Positions 41,579 to 50,636 of a DNA stretch of 51,352 bases are shown one piece after another. The translations under genes were made by a program, and so were the position numbers. Each line of letters begins with the position of its first letter. Position 1 is the stretch's first letter. Origin of the DNA: Acidobacteriota bacterium (lineage in GTDB: Bacteria > Acidobacteriota > Holophagae > Acanthopleuribacterales > Acanthopleuribacteraceae); contig JASJCB010000077.1 in assembly GCA_030066195.1 (NCBI GenBank), forward strand, positions 1-51,352, given 5' to 3'. The notes under the pieces were generated by a model that worked only from the letters and a program-made list of their open reading frames with translations, was not told the DNA's origin and ran no database searches.

Positions 41579-44197
41579 GTGTTGAAATTATTGGTGTTTT
41601 TGCTTGCGTGTCTGCCCGTGTTTGCGGAATTCGAGTGGCTTCCCGGTGGAACTTATGACGAGGGGATTCCTACGCCGTCCTCATTTCTGGGGTATGAGAT
41701 CGGTGAGGACCTGACCGAACACTGGCAAATGGTGCGCTATATCCATCGGTTGGAGAAAGCCTCGCCTCGGGTAAAGCTGTTCAAGATCGGGCATTCGTAT
41801 GAACGTCGCGATATGTATCTCATCGTGGTCAGTTCCCAGGCCAATATGGCGAAACTGGAAACCATTCGGTCCGACATCGGCAAACTCTTCGATCCCAGGA
41901 ATGTCGACCAAGCCGAGGTTGACCGCATCGCCGCCGAGGTTCCGCCCATCGGCTGGCTGAACTGCGCCAACGACGGCGATGAATCCGCCGCATTCGAGGT
42001 GGGCATTCAACTGGCCTATCAACTGGCCGCCGGCAATGACGCGCTGACGAAGAAGATTCGCGACAACACCGTCACCGTCATCAACATCGCCCACAACCCC
42101 GAAAGTCACCAGCGCTTCGTCGCCTGGATGAAGGCGGTCACCGTGGGCAAAAACGGCACCGCCGATCCCAATGCCGTCGAACACCGCCGCGACTGGCTGA
42201 TGAATACCAATAACAATCACTACAATATCGACCTGAACCGGGACGCCTTCGCGCTCTCGCAGATCGAGACCCGGCATGTGGCCGCGGCCATGCTGCACTG
42301 GAACCCCCAGTTTTGGGTGGACAACCACGGCCAGACCAACGAGTACTTCTTCGCGCCCTATGCCGATCCGGTCAATCCCAACCTGCCGCCGAGCATTGTC
42401 AAATGGGCTACCGAAGTCGGCCGCAACAATGCGCGTTACTTCGATCGCTTCGGCTGGACTTTCTTCGAGGGCGAGGTTTTCGACCTGTACTATCCCGGTT
42501 ACTGGGATTCGTTCCCCTCGTTCAACGGCGCGATCGGCATGACCTATGAAACCGACGGCGGCGGGCACAACGGCCTGCGCATCGAAAAGGCCGACGGTCG
42601 TATGCTGACCCTTCGCGGCGGCATCCACCGGCACTTCGCCACCAATATGGCCACCCTGGAAGTGCTGGCCGATAACCGCAAGGCCGTCCTGCTGGACTTC
42701 TACGCCTTCCGCAAGAGCGCCATGGACGAGGCGGACAAGGAAACCTATAAAACCTATGTCCTGGAGCCCGGCCGGGATCCCGGTCGCCTGGCCGATCTGC
42801 TGGATGTCCTGCTGCATCACAAAATCGAGGTCTACCGCACCGACAAGGAGGTCCAGGGCAAGAAGGTGCGTACCTACTTCGATGTGGTAGCGCAAAATCG
42901 CCGTTTCCCCGCCGGCAGCTATATCATTCCCCTGAAACAGCCCCAGAAACGGCTGGTCAAGGTCCTCTTCCAGCCCGATCCGAAAATGTCCGACGTGTTC
43001 ATGGCGGAGGTTGAGGCCAAACGCGCCCGCAATGCCAAATTGGGTACGTCCACCCGTAAGGAACGCCTGGGTTTCTACGATGTCACCGCCTGGACCCTGC
43101 CGGTGACCTACGGCCTGGACGCGGCCTATACCGAGGACGCCGTCAACGTGTCGGGCCTGACCCGTATCACGGAAGCGCCGAAGGTCGAGGGCAAGGTGTC
43201 GGGCAAGGCCGAATACGCCTACCTGTTCACCCAGGAAACGGATGCGGGCGCGGCGTTGGCCGGCCGTCTGCTCCAGGAAGATTTCAAGCTGGGCCTGGTC
43301 ACCTCGCCCTTCAAGCAGAACGGCAAGGATTGGCCCTTGGGCACCCTGGTCGCACGCGTCAAGCGCAACCCGGATACCCTGCACACGCGTATCGCGGCGT
43401 TGGCGGGAGAATTGGGCGTCAATGTTGCGACCGCCTCGACAGCTTGGACCGAGGAAGGCATCTCGCTGGGCTCCAACCGGGTGTTTCATCTTAAAAAACC
43501 ATCGATTGCGGTGCTCACCGACCGCCCCGTCAGTCAGACCGGCTGGGGGTCCGTCTGGTTCCTGTTGGAGCAGCGCTACGGCCTGGAATTCACCGCGATT
43601 CGCGCCGATTACCTGGCCAATATCGACCTTTCCCGCTACAACGTGATCGTGTTTCCCGACAGCTGGGGCGGGTACAACGGCGCCCTGGGTGAACGCGGCG
43701 TGGAAAAGCTGGGCGATTGGGTCAAGGCCGGCGGGACCTTCGTGGGTATCAAGGGCGGCGCGGCCTTTGCCGTGGGCGCCGAATGGACCGATATCAAACC
43801 TGTCGAGAAATACAACGGCGAGGACAAAAAGAAACCCATCGAAGCCATCCCCGGCAGTATCTTCCGGGCCAAAGTCAACCCGGATTACTGGCTGGCCTAT
43901 GGTTACGGGGAGGAAATCGCGGTCCAACTGCGTACGGATACCTTTATGGGCGCCTCGAAACGCGGTACGAATGTGGTCAGTTTCGGTGAAAACGCACACC
44001 TGATCGGCCATGTGTGGGATCATACGGAAAAGGCCCTGGCCGGCGCCAGTTACCTGGTGGATCATTCCATGGGTCGGGGCCGGCTGGTTCTGTTTGCCGA
44101 CGATCCTACCTTCCGCAACTACTGGCGCGGGTTGGATCGACTGTTCCTGAACGCGGTTCTGTTCGGGCCCTCGGCGAGCGGCGGCCGTCGTTATTGA
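41579..44197 (+). CDS. M14-like metallocarboxypeptidase with changed zinc site
   Basis: 872 residues from a GTG at 41579 following AGGAAAGGGG, which gives a clean signal peptide (LKLLVFLLACLPVFA); upstream starts at 41543/41546 add a non-signal-like N-terminus. The M14 fold is seen in MYLIVVSSQANMA, NIAHNPESHQ, HYNIDLNRDAF, the FWVDNHGQTNEYFFAPY stretch (His250 as a zinc ligand) and MTYETDGGG with Glu324 as candidate catalytic residue. The usual HxxE is replaced by DGDE (132-135) in CANDGDESAAFEV, so the zinc site is atypical. The C-terminal third has a Rossmann-like domain (VIVFPDSWGGYNG, GGTFVGIKGGAAF) resembling GATase1/ThuA-like domains. Confidence 0.8.
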   Translation: MLKLLVFLLACLPVFAEFEWLPGGTYDEGIPTPSSFLGYEIGEDLTEHWQMVRYIHRLEKASPRVKLFKIGHSYERRDMYLIVVSSQANMAKLETIRSDIGKLFDPRNVDQAEVDRIAAEVPPIGWLNCANDGDESAAFEVGIQLAYQLAAGNDALTKKIRDNTVTVINIAHNPESHQRFVAWMKAVTVGKNGTADPNAVEHRRDWLMNTNNNHYNIDLNRDAFALSQIETRHVAAAMLHWNPQFWVDNHGQTNEYFFAPYADPVNPNLPPSIVKWATEVGRNNARYFDRFGWTFFEGEVFDLYYPGYWDSFPSFNGAIGMTYETDGGGHNGLRIEKADGRMLTLRGGIHRHFATNMATLEVLADNRKAVLLDFYAFRKSAMDEADKETYKTYVLEPGRDPGRLADLLDVLLHHKIEVYRTDKEVQGKKVRTYFDVVAQNRRFPAGSYIIPLKQPQKRLVKVLFQPDPKMSDVFMAEVEAKRARNAKLGTSTRKERLGFYDVTAWTLPVTYGLDAAYTEDAVNVSGLTRITEAPKVEGKVSGKAEYAYLFTQETDAGAALAGRLLQEDFKLGLVTSPFKQNGKDWPLGTLVARVKRNPDTLHTRIAALAGELGVNVATASTAWTEEGISLGSNRVFHLKKPSIAVLTDRPVSQTGWGSVWFLLEQRYGLEFTAIRADYLANIDLSRYNVIVFPDSWGGYNGALGERGVEKLGDWVKAGGTFVGIKGGAAFAVGAEWTDIKPVEKYNGEDKKKPIEAIPGSIFRAKVNPDYWLAYGYGEEIAVQLRTDTFMGASKRGTNVVSFGENAHLIGHVWDHTEKALAGASYLVDHSMGRGRLVLFADDPTFRNYWRGLDRLFLNAVLFGPSASGGRRY

Positions 44198-44219
44198 TCA
44201 TTTGCAGAGGATGGGAAAC

Positions 44220-44963
44220 ATGACCGTATTAGATCATCCCGCCATCAACCAACGCTATTTCTTCCCCCGGCCCAGTCCCTTGCCCGGGGCCTTCCAGGTG
44301 GATTGCGGCGATGCGGTGCTCTCCTGCTATTTCCACCGCCCCTTTCCAAAGGCGAAAACCCTGGTTCACTTCCACGGCAACGGCGAGATCGTGGCCGACT
44401 ACATCCCCGGATTCGTAGAAGCCGTGGCCGAGCGTACCGGGCTCAACTGCTTCCTGGCCGAGTATCGCGGTTACGGCGCGTCCACCGGCATCCCGCTCAT
44501 GGTAACCATGCTGGGCGATGTCAAACCCATCATCGAGGCGATCGGTTTGCCGCCGGAGGAGTTGATTCTATTCGGCCGCTCCGTGGGTTCACTGTACGCG
44601 GTCCACGGCGCATCCCTGTTCGGCAACATCGCCGGATTGGTGATCGAAAGCGGTATCGCCGACAGCATGGAACGCATCCTGATGCGCGTCAGCCCCGCGG
44701 ATCTGGACTGCACCATGGAGGAATTGGAGGCCGAGGTGGATGCTCACCTGAACCACCGGCGGAAACTGGAAGGCTACACCGGTCCCGCCCTGGTGATGCA
44801 CACGCGGGTGGACGGCATCGTGGACGTTTCTCACGGGGAACGGTTGTACCAATGGGCGGCCGGTCCCAAGGATTTGATCATCTTCGAAGAAGGCAATCAC
44901 AACAGTATTCTGGGCGTGAATGCCGACGCCTACTTCCAGGCGTTGAAGCGGTTTGCGAATTGA
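44220..44963 (+). CDS. alpha/beta hydrolase
   Basis: 247 residues, starting MTVLDHPAINQRYF. VHFHGNGEIVADY gives the oxyanion region, LILFGRSVGSLYAVHGA is the nucleophile elbow with Ser (GRSVGS), and the catalytic His is in EEGNHNSIL. RGYGASTGIP is typical of serine-hydrolase esterases and BAAT/peptidase-like families. No signal peptide, so cytoplasmic. It starts 22 bases after the M14 gene and may be co-transcribed with it; the substrate is unknown. Confidence 0.85.
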   Translation: MTVLDHPAINQRYFFPRPSPLPGAFQVDCGDAVLSCYFHRPFPKAKTLVHFHGNGEIVADYIPGFVEAVAERTGLNCFLAEYRGYGASTGIPLMVTMLGDVKPIIEAIGLPPEELILFGRSVGSLYAVHGASLFGNIAGLVIESGIADSMERILMRVSPADLDCTMEELEAEVDAHLNHRRKLEGYTGPALVMHTRVDGIVDVSHGERLYQWAAGPKDLIIFEEGNHNSILGVNADAYFQALKRFAN

Positions 44964-45187
44964 GCCGGCGGTAGTTGACTCGCGGCCGGCGACAGGACAG
45001 CAAATAGAATCAGCGTCATCAACGATTTTTTGAACATTCATGTCTTCTCGATATCGGTCTTACTGCCGATCGGAATAATGGCCGGTCTTTGGAATGCACC
45101 ATTAAGCCGGGCCGGTGCGACTTAGCATACAATCTCGAAGCTCGGGCACGCATCCGGCGCTTCGACACCTGAGTCGGCGAGCAGGCG

Positions 45188-45487
45188 ATGCCCTATATGG
45201 ACCAGACTGCGGCCATGCCGGCGCCGCCGGGCGTGGAACGCGGCAACAACAAGGCGGGCGGCGGACCCGACATCGGGCCCATGCGCGACCGAGGAGTGCC
45301 GGTGGCCACCCTGCTGCAGGACGGCACCGATTACTTCGACCGGCATCACACGCCGGACGACACACTGGACAAGATCGACCCCGCCGCCCTTCGCCAGAAT
45401 GTGGCCTGTTACGCGATTTTCGCCTATCTTAGCGCCGAGGCGCCGATACATTTCCGCAAGAAAGAACCGATGATCACGAGCGAATAG
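45188..45487 (+). pseudogene. C-terminal remnant of an M28 aminopeptidase
   Basis: The frame encodes GPDIGPMRDRGVPVATLLQDGTDYFDRHHTPDDTLDKIDPAALRQNVA, which is the family's C-terminal end with the zinc-ligand His in DRHHTPDD. The upstream 200 residues with the other ligands are missing, and no matching sequence precedes it. There is no convincing start site. I read this as a truncated remnant rather than a working enzyme. It abuts the convergent coiled-coil gene by one base. Confidence 0.7.
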
Positions 45488-45488
45488 G

Positions 45489-46571
45489 TCATTCCAAACC
45501 TAAAAGCTCGCGCACCTCTTTTATTTCAGGGTAGTTCGCGGAGTTCGATTCCATGACTTCGCATCTCCCCTGCTGCAGGCGGGTGATCATATTCGCCGCC
45601 ACGGCCTTGCCCAGCGGCGACGGGTCCCATTGCGTGGTGGTGACATCGAAGGTGGCGCGCACCTGACCCGAAAAACCCACGGGTACATGAGTGGTGTAGG
45701 ATTGAGTTCGTCTATTGCCGTTGCCGTCCGTGATGGTGTGGGATTTACGAACCCGTTTGGTGCCGCTGCCCTTTACGTCCACCAGGCCGGAGCCGAAAGC
45801 CGTGCCGTGGGTAAAACCATCCTGAACCGCCTGCCCCAGATCCATCTTCGAAACCTTGGGTTGGGCTCGGGACCGTCCGGTCGGGCGTTCCGTCGCAAGC
45901 TTTTCTCGCAAAGCCAGGATGGTGTGTATTCGCGTTTTTCGGGAGTCGGCGTCAGTGATCCGGGTGAGTTTGTGCGCGAGAACTTCCAGGGGATCGTTGC
46001 CGATGACATCGGCAATGAGGTTTTGGATGTCTCGATCCGTTCGGGCGAGTGCGGCCTCCTGGTATTCCCGGGTCTCGGCCAGGCTTTCCCGTGCAAACAG
46101 GAGGTTGCGCAGAGGGTCCAAAAGCATTGCATAGCGTTTCTCGGCTTTGGCCAGTTCCTCGCGTAACCTGCCTTGCTTGAAATAGAGGGCCTCCTGCTTC
46201 TTGACCAGGTGTTCGCGCTCGATATACAGTGCTTCCGCGCCTTTTCCTCCGAATAAGCCTTTCAGCCGCGCCCACAACATGTGAAGCGAATCCTGTAGCT
46301 GTTGGTCGTATTCCGTAATTCGGCTGTTCAGGTGATGACGGTTGCGGTCGTCCTCATCCAACTGCTTGCGCATGGCGGCGATGCCCCGCTCCATATCGAC
46401 CATGACATTTTTATGAGCTTCGTTTGCATGGGACTCCGCGGCGGACAGTCGATCGGTTTCGCTGTTTAACCGGGCCAGGGCTTCGATAGTGTGTTCACGG
46501 CGACAGATCAGTGCTTCCGCCTGAGCGGCTCGGGTACCGAAGAAGGTTTGCCTGGAGGCGGCGACGTTCAT
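45489..46571 (-). CDS. coiled-coil protein B of an unknown four-gene operon
   Basis: 360 residues starting MNVAASRQTFFGTRAAQ at the ATG that overlaps the previous stop (ATGA). Residues 15-240 are a long charged coiled coil (for example ESHANEAHKNVMVDMERGI), with a short hydrophobic stretch (SLHMLWARLKGLFGG) that could insert into membranes. From about 265 a Gly/Ser/Thr-rich beta-like region (VDVKGSGTKRVRKSH, TTHVPVGFSGQV) is followed by a helical end. The same architecture occurs in the neighbouring gene, so the two probably form a complex. No family is recognised. Confidence 0.75.
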   Translation of the reverse strand: MNVAASRQTFFGTRAAQAEALICRREHTIEALARLNSETDRLSAAESHANEAHKNVMVDMERGIAAMRKQLDEDDRNRHHLNSRITEYDQQLQDSLHMLWARLKGLFGGKGAEALYIEREHLVKKQEALYFKQGRLREELAKAEKRYAMLLDPLRNLLFARESLAETREYQEAALARTDRDIQNLIADVIGNDPLEVLAHKLTRITDADSRKTRIHTILALREKLATERPTGRSRAQPKVSKMDLGQAVQDGFTHGTAFGSGLVDVKGSGTKRVRKSHTITDGNGNRRTQSYTTHVPVGFSGQVRATFDVTTTQWDPSPLGKAVAANMITRLQQGRCEVMESNSANYPEIKEVRELLGLE

Positions 46572-47746
46572 TCCGCGACCTCCCCGAGAGGCGGGAGCTT
46601 GGGGGCCAGGCTGTCCAGAATATAGCCGACGTATTCGCAAATCCGAGTGCGGCAAGCTTTTAATTCCGTCTCCGCGAATTCAATTTCGGCCTGCCTGCGA
46701 CCGGCGGCGGCGAAGGCCTCCGTAAAAGCAAGGACCGCTTCGGTTTGATCGGCGCCGGGCCGCCAAAACGGTTTTTGCAGACTATAGCTCGCGGTACCGG
46801 TTCCCGACCCGGAAGCGGTGCCGCTGATCTTGGTTCCGCCCAGAAACCCTTTTTCCTCGATGTCGACACTGCCGTTCAGGCCGGCGTGCGCATTGGCGCC
46901 GGTGGTTTCAAGACTGAACCCGGCGCCGAAGCCGCGTCCCAGTCCGTCAAGAGCGCGAGTCAGTTCCTCTTGGGAATTTCCCGCTTGCGAAATGGTGCTG
47001 CTCAATCGACGATCCAGTTCTTTTTCTTCAATAAGCCCCGACTTGAGGCGGTTGACCACGGCCTCGAAAAACCTGGGATGGACTACGACATCCACGACCG
47101 AGGCGCAACGTTCGTCCAGGTTCGGACAGGTTTCGACAAGATCGACACAGATCTCGATTTGACGGTTGCGCGCCTCCAAGACGACCGCTTCGATCTCTTC
47201 GATCTCCTTTTCTATTTGGTCGCATCTGGCGGTCAGAGCATCGATAGGCGCGCGCAAGCGGCCGTGGTCGCCTTGCATCGCGGCCAGTTCTTCGCGCTCA
47301 CGGGCGATGCGGTCTTCCATGTTTTCCTGTAGTGCAACCATTTCGGCCAGTTCGTTTTGCTTGGCCGAACGGCGAAAGGTAACGGCAAACCAGAATCGAT
47401 GCCAAGGGGAACCCAACTTGTGCTGCAATACGCGACGGCGGGTATCCAAATCGTCCAAGGAGACTTCCAACCCGGCCAGTTGTTCTTCTTTTTTGACGAT
47501 ACCGGCTTCGACCTCGTCCAGGTCGTCGTCTTTGTCGGCGTTTTCCATTGCCAGATCGGTGCGTGCGGCGATCAGCTTTGCGGTGTGTCGCGGCAGGTCA
47601 TGGTGAAGGCGGCGTAGTTTTTCATAATTGTCTCGGAGGCTTACCGCGGCGGGTTCTCCGAAAAAACGGGTTAGTGGTAACCAGGGCTCGCCGGAATCGA
47701 CACACCCGGTTTCTATTTCATCTTCCATTTCTGTCAACGTGCTCAT
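46568..47746 (-). CDS. coiled-coil protein A of an unknown four-gene operon
   Basis: 392 residues starting MSTLTEMEDEIETG, with GGGAG upstream. A long coiled coil (about 35-240) has a Trp/Phe-rich patch (WHRFWFAVTFRRSA) near residue 115. Then comes a Gly/Ser/Thr-rich region (AGFSLETTGANAHAG, GTASGSGTGTASYS) before a helical C-terminus (AFAAAGRRQAEIEFAETEL). The order coil, glycine-rich segment, helix repeats in the next gene. It follows the 47841 gene by about 95 bases. Possible roles include scaffolding, membrane association or toxin-like assembly, all unproven. Confidence 0.75.
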   Translation of the reverse strand: MSTLTEMEDEIETGCVDSGEPWLPLTRFFGEPAAVSLRDNYEKLRRLHHDLPRHTAKLIAARTDLAMENADKDDDLDEVEAGIVKKEEQLAGLEVSLDDLDTRRRVLQHKLGSPWHRFWFAVTFRRSAKQNELAEMVALQENMEDRIAREREELAAMQGDHGRLRAPIDALTARCDQIEKEIEEIEAVVLEARNRQIEICVDLVETCPNLDERCASVVDVVVHPRFFEAVVNRLKSGLIEEKELDRRLSSTISQAGNSQEELTRALDGLGRGFGAGFSLETTGANAHAGLNGSVDIEEKGFLGGTKISGTASGSGTGTASYSLQKPFWRPGADQTEAVLAFTEAFAAAGRRQAEIEFAETELKACRTRICEYVGYILDSLAPKLPPLGEVAE

Positions 47747-47840
47747 GATGCTCCCGGCAATAAATCTCTGCTCCCACATAAAAGAAACGGCATTTGGTTC
47801 CAAAAAGGCTCAGCCCGGCATTTTATTGAGCGTTCTCGAT

Positions 47841-48512
47841 TCAGCCGTCCAGTTTGCCCATCAGGTAGAGAATGTCGTCCAGCTTGGATTCCAGGTCCGT
47901 TGCCGTTTTGATTCTGGTAATGTCCGCACGATAGTCCGGGAAGTTTTGTTTGAAGCTGTCGAAAATGCCGTCTCGGGTCATTTCGGCCGGGGTCGGCGTC
48001 AGGGTGAGCAGGGCCAGCGCCAGGTAGAAGTCAGCCAGGGCGCCCAGATGCGCACGATGGGCGGAAAAATGAATCAGGTCCATCAGCAGGCCGTGGTGGA
48101 ATTGGGTGGTCAGCCGGTCGCCGTCTTCTCTTGGGCTCGGTGATTTCGGAGTTCCGAAAATGCGTTCGCTGTCGCTGAAGTTATGGGCGAAGAAAGCGCG
48201 CCGGGCTCGGTGCTGGTTGCCGCCCGTGGTCAGTAGAAAAATGAATTCGGTACGGCGATCCAAGCCCAGCACCCGGTCGTCCCAGTAGGACCTGGGGAAA
48301 TGCTCACCGCCTCTGAAAACGAATCGTTCGTGGACCAGGCTTCGGTTGAGCGTTTGGAGATAATCCCAGTTCAGGTCGTCCAGTTCCCAGAAGGAAACCC
48401 CGCAGGGCGGCAGGTCGAACGAACGGCACAGCTTGCGCAGGTTGTAGCGTCGAATGGACGCCGCCTTCCCCGATTCAACCAACTCGCTGTAAAGGCTTGC
48501 AACCTGTTTCAC
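47841..48512 (-). CDS. unknown helical protein of the four-gene operon
   Basis: 223 residues from a GTG (48512) that overlaps the upstream stop (GTGA), with CTGGAGG upstream. Segments such as SLYSELVESGKAASIRRYNL, FWELDDLNWDYLQTLNRSL and the Arg/Asp-rich GLDRRTEFIFLL run give a compact helical-looking protein. No motif, signal peptide or membrane span is apparent. An ATG-started longer frame (48713) overlaps the upstream gene fully and is not credible. Confidence 0.65.
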   Translation of the reverse strand: MKQVASLYSELVESGKAASIRRYNLRKLCRSFDLPPCGVSFWELDDLNWDYLQTLNRSLVHERFVFRGGEHFPRSYWDDRVLGLDRRTEFIFLLTTGGNQHRARRAFFAHNFSDSERIFGTPKSPSPREDGDRLTTQFHHGLLMDLIHFSAHRAHLGALADFYLALALLTLTPTPAEMTRDGIFDSFKQNFPDYRADITRIKTATDLESKLDDILYLMGKLDG

Positions 48513-49345
48513 GGCGTCGCCTCCAGTTCCATCAGTTGTTGGCAGAAGCGGATGCTTTGTCGGCTGCATTGCACAAAAGCCTCTTGCGAAAAAGAGCGTT
48601 CGGCCTCGCGCAGGGCGTTCCAGTTGTCCGGCAACGGCTTCAGACGTTCCCGGAAGCGTATGGGCAGCAGGTCGACGAGCGCGTCCCAGTCGTCGGCGCC
48701 GTGGTAGGTGCAAGCCAGGTTGACGACACGCCAGAAAGCCGCCTCGAAATCGCGAATGGGAATGAGACTGTCGAAATTACCGGAAAGGTAATGCTGGCAA
48801 AACGACAGGATCTCGTCTTCCAACTGGTCGCGACGAAGACCTTCGCCGAAACCGGTCCAAGGCGGCAACAGGGAGGTTTGGGTCTCGGGATCGTCTAAAA
48901 GGACCGCACATAGGTGACGGTTCCAATCATCATCGCGACCGGCATGCAACATGTAAAAGTGAAGCAGCACGGTCAGGTCCGAGCCCTCGGGTTGAACGGG
49001 CGCGTCGTGGCCGAAGTGGCAAACACAGTCGAAATCGGGGCCGGAAAAACGGCGACACAGATTTTCGAAGGCCGGACGCAGGCGCAGCAGCTTTTGCACA
49101 GGGCAGGCATGGTCCACGGCCAGAAGGTAACGCAGCACCTTGAAATGGCGCTCACCGGAGACTACGCGGCGATCCAGGGCGCACAGCGTTCGGAGGTGGG
49201 GCTTCAACGCGGCCTCGGCCAGTTGTGACGCGGCGGTGTTGATGTCATCTACAAGTTTTCCCAGGTAGTAACGATCCAATTCAAACTCCGTGGGAATGGA
49301 AGGGACGTTAGGGACGTTATACACCACCAGGCTTGCGCCTGCCAA
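48509..49345 (-). CDS. unknown protein, first gene of the four-gene operon
   Basis: Up to 278 residues. The frame is open to TTG 49345, but the start is unsettled; TTG near the FELDRYYLGKL segment has GGAG upstream. Helical, with RTLCALDRRVVSGERHF, a Cys/His-rich segment (FENLCRRFSGPDFDCVCHFGHD) and LTVLLHFYMLHAGRDDDW. I see no recognised domain. It overlaps the following gene by four bases, so all four genes are probably expressed as a unit. The Cys/His cluster might bind metal. Confidence 0.65.
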   Translation of the reverse strand: MAGASLVVYNVPNVPSIPTEFELDRYYLGKLVDDINTAASQLAEAALKPHLRTLCALDRRVVSGERHFKVLRYLLAVDHACPVQKLLRLRPAFENLCRRFSGPDFDCVCHFGHDAPVQPEGSDLTVLLHFYMLHAGRDDDWNRHLCAVLLDDPETQTSLLPPWTGFGEGLRRDQLEDEILSFCQHYLSGNFDSLIPIRDFEAAFWRVVNLACTYHGADDWDALVDLLPIRFRERLKPLPDNWNALREAERSFSQEAFVQCSRQSIRFCQQLMELEATP

Positions 49346-49722
49346 GACTCAATCGGCGGGCAGCATAGGAAACGCGGCAACGAAATGAAGTACGAAATAC
49401 GTTGAAGCCAAATAAACCGGCGGCAGCTTATGGTTAGGCCCTATCATTTCTTCCGGGCTTGCCGATAAGAATTTAGGGTTTGTCAACCATGCTTCCGGCT
49501 AAAAATTGGGCCGGATTCAACGGAAACAAAAAACCCACAAACCCGTCATTGGGCGTATAATAGACGAGGTTCATAAGGAGTAGCATGGGAAAGATGATGA
49601 CTTTTCTCATTTGAGAAGTTTAGTTTTCTGGGAAAAGAACGATTTACTCTAGTGGAAGGTAAATGGCAACCAACCGGCCGGTCAGGTCGGGATGTTCAGA
49701 TCGGGTCTGGAAAGGGAAATCT
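49346..49722. other. intergenic region, promoter side of the second REC regulator
   Basis: No gene is seen. A consensus -10 box TATAAT lies at 49557-49562, with no good -35 box, about 100 or 160 bases before the possible starts of the downstream gene. Confidence 0.4.
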
Positions 49723-50568
49723 ATGGAAGAGACAAAAACCGAAGAAGTGGAAGCAAAAATCCCCGGGGAGGAAGAGGAAAATCGAAGGATCCTCATTGTC
49801 GATGACAATGCCGCCATCCATGAGGACTTCACCAAAATCCTCCCAAGCCAGCCGGAAGAGCTTGACTCTTTTGACGACCTGGAGCAGGGCCTCTTCGGCG
49901 ATATGACGGAAAAAGGTTTCAGCTCGCAGTCGCCCGATCCCGCCTATTACGAGCTGACTCACGCCTACCAGGGCGAAGAAGCTTTCAAGCTTGTAGAAAA
50001 AGCCGAAGCGGAAGGCAGACCGTTTGCGCTGGTCTTCATGGACGTGCGAATGCCTCCGGGTTGGGACGGAATTGAAACCATCAAAAGGATTTGGGAACGC
50101 TGGGAACACATCGAAATGGTCATCTGTACCGCCTATTCCGATTATTCTTGGGAAAAAATCCTTCAGAAGGTGGGCACGACCGATCAGTTGATGTTTCTGC
50201 GCAAGCCGTTTGACGTCATTTCGGTGAAACAAATGGCCCTGGCTTTGACGAAAAAATGGAACCTGGGTCAAAAGGCGCGTCGCTACGTGGAAGATTTGGA
50301 ACGCGCCGTTGCCGATCGAACCAAGGAACTCAACCAGAAAGTACAAGAATTACAAAAGGCAATGGACGAAATCCAGGTCTTGCAGGGCATCATTCCCATG
50401 TGTATGTACTGCAACAAGATCCGCGATGACGAGAACTTCTGGCAGCGGGTTGACCACTACATTCAGGGCCACACTATCGCGAATATCTCGCACAGCGTAT
50501 GCCCTCAGTGTTACGACTCGGCCATGTCGTCCATGCTAAAGGAGATCAAGGACGAGGACGAGGAATAA
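49723..50568 (+). CDS. response regulator with extended REC and C-terminal Cys motif
   Basis: 281 residues from ATG 49723 (AAAGGG upstream); ATG 49663 adds 20 residues unlike the family and is also served by a GGAAGGT. REC has D27-D28, phosphoacceptor D107, an insertion of about 35-40 residues after the first helix, and FLRKPF. It matches the REC of the GGDEF-EAL protein at 15468 closely through the segment MDVRMPPGWDGIETI and AYSDYSWE. A coiled coil (about 205-235) leads to CMYCNKIRDDENFW and SHSVCPQCYD, two Cys pairs that could bind metal and are known as a C-terminal motif in sensor/regulator proteins. Output unknown; no DNA-binding domain. Confidence 0.9.
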   Translation: MEETKTEEVEAKIPGEEEENRRILIVDDNAAIHEDFTKILPSQPEELDSFDDLEQGLFGDMTEKGFSSQSPDPAYYELTHAYQGEEAFKLVEKAEAEGRPFALVFMDVRMPPGWDGIETIKRIWERWEHIEMVICTAYSDYSWEKILQKVGTTDQLMFLRKPFDVISVKQMALALTKKWNLGQKARRYVEDLERAVADRTKELNQKVQELQKAMDEIQVLQGIIPMCMYCNKIRDDENFWQRVDHYIQGHTIANISHSVCPQCYDSAMSSMLKEIKDEDEE

Positions 50569-50595
50569 CCTCGCTTGAGCTCAGTGAATCAACAA

Positions 50596-50636
50596 AAAAG
50601 CGCGGTGCGTCTCCCATGCACCGCGCTTTTATTTTT
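50596..50636. terminator. bidirectional terminator between converging genes
   Basis: Stem GCGCGGTGC / GCACCGCGC with A-rich and T-rich flanks serves the regulator gene on the plus strand and overlaps the stop of the minus-strand gene at 50629. Confidence 0.88.

Noticed and set aside
41681..44065. 794-residue ORF on the minus strand within the M14 gene
   Set aside because: It is the mirror frame of a GC-rich coding gene; composition is low-complexity and the plus-strand protein has clear family motifs.
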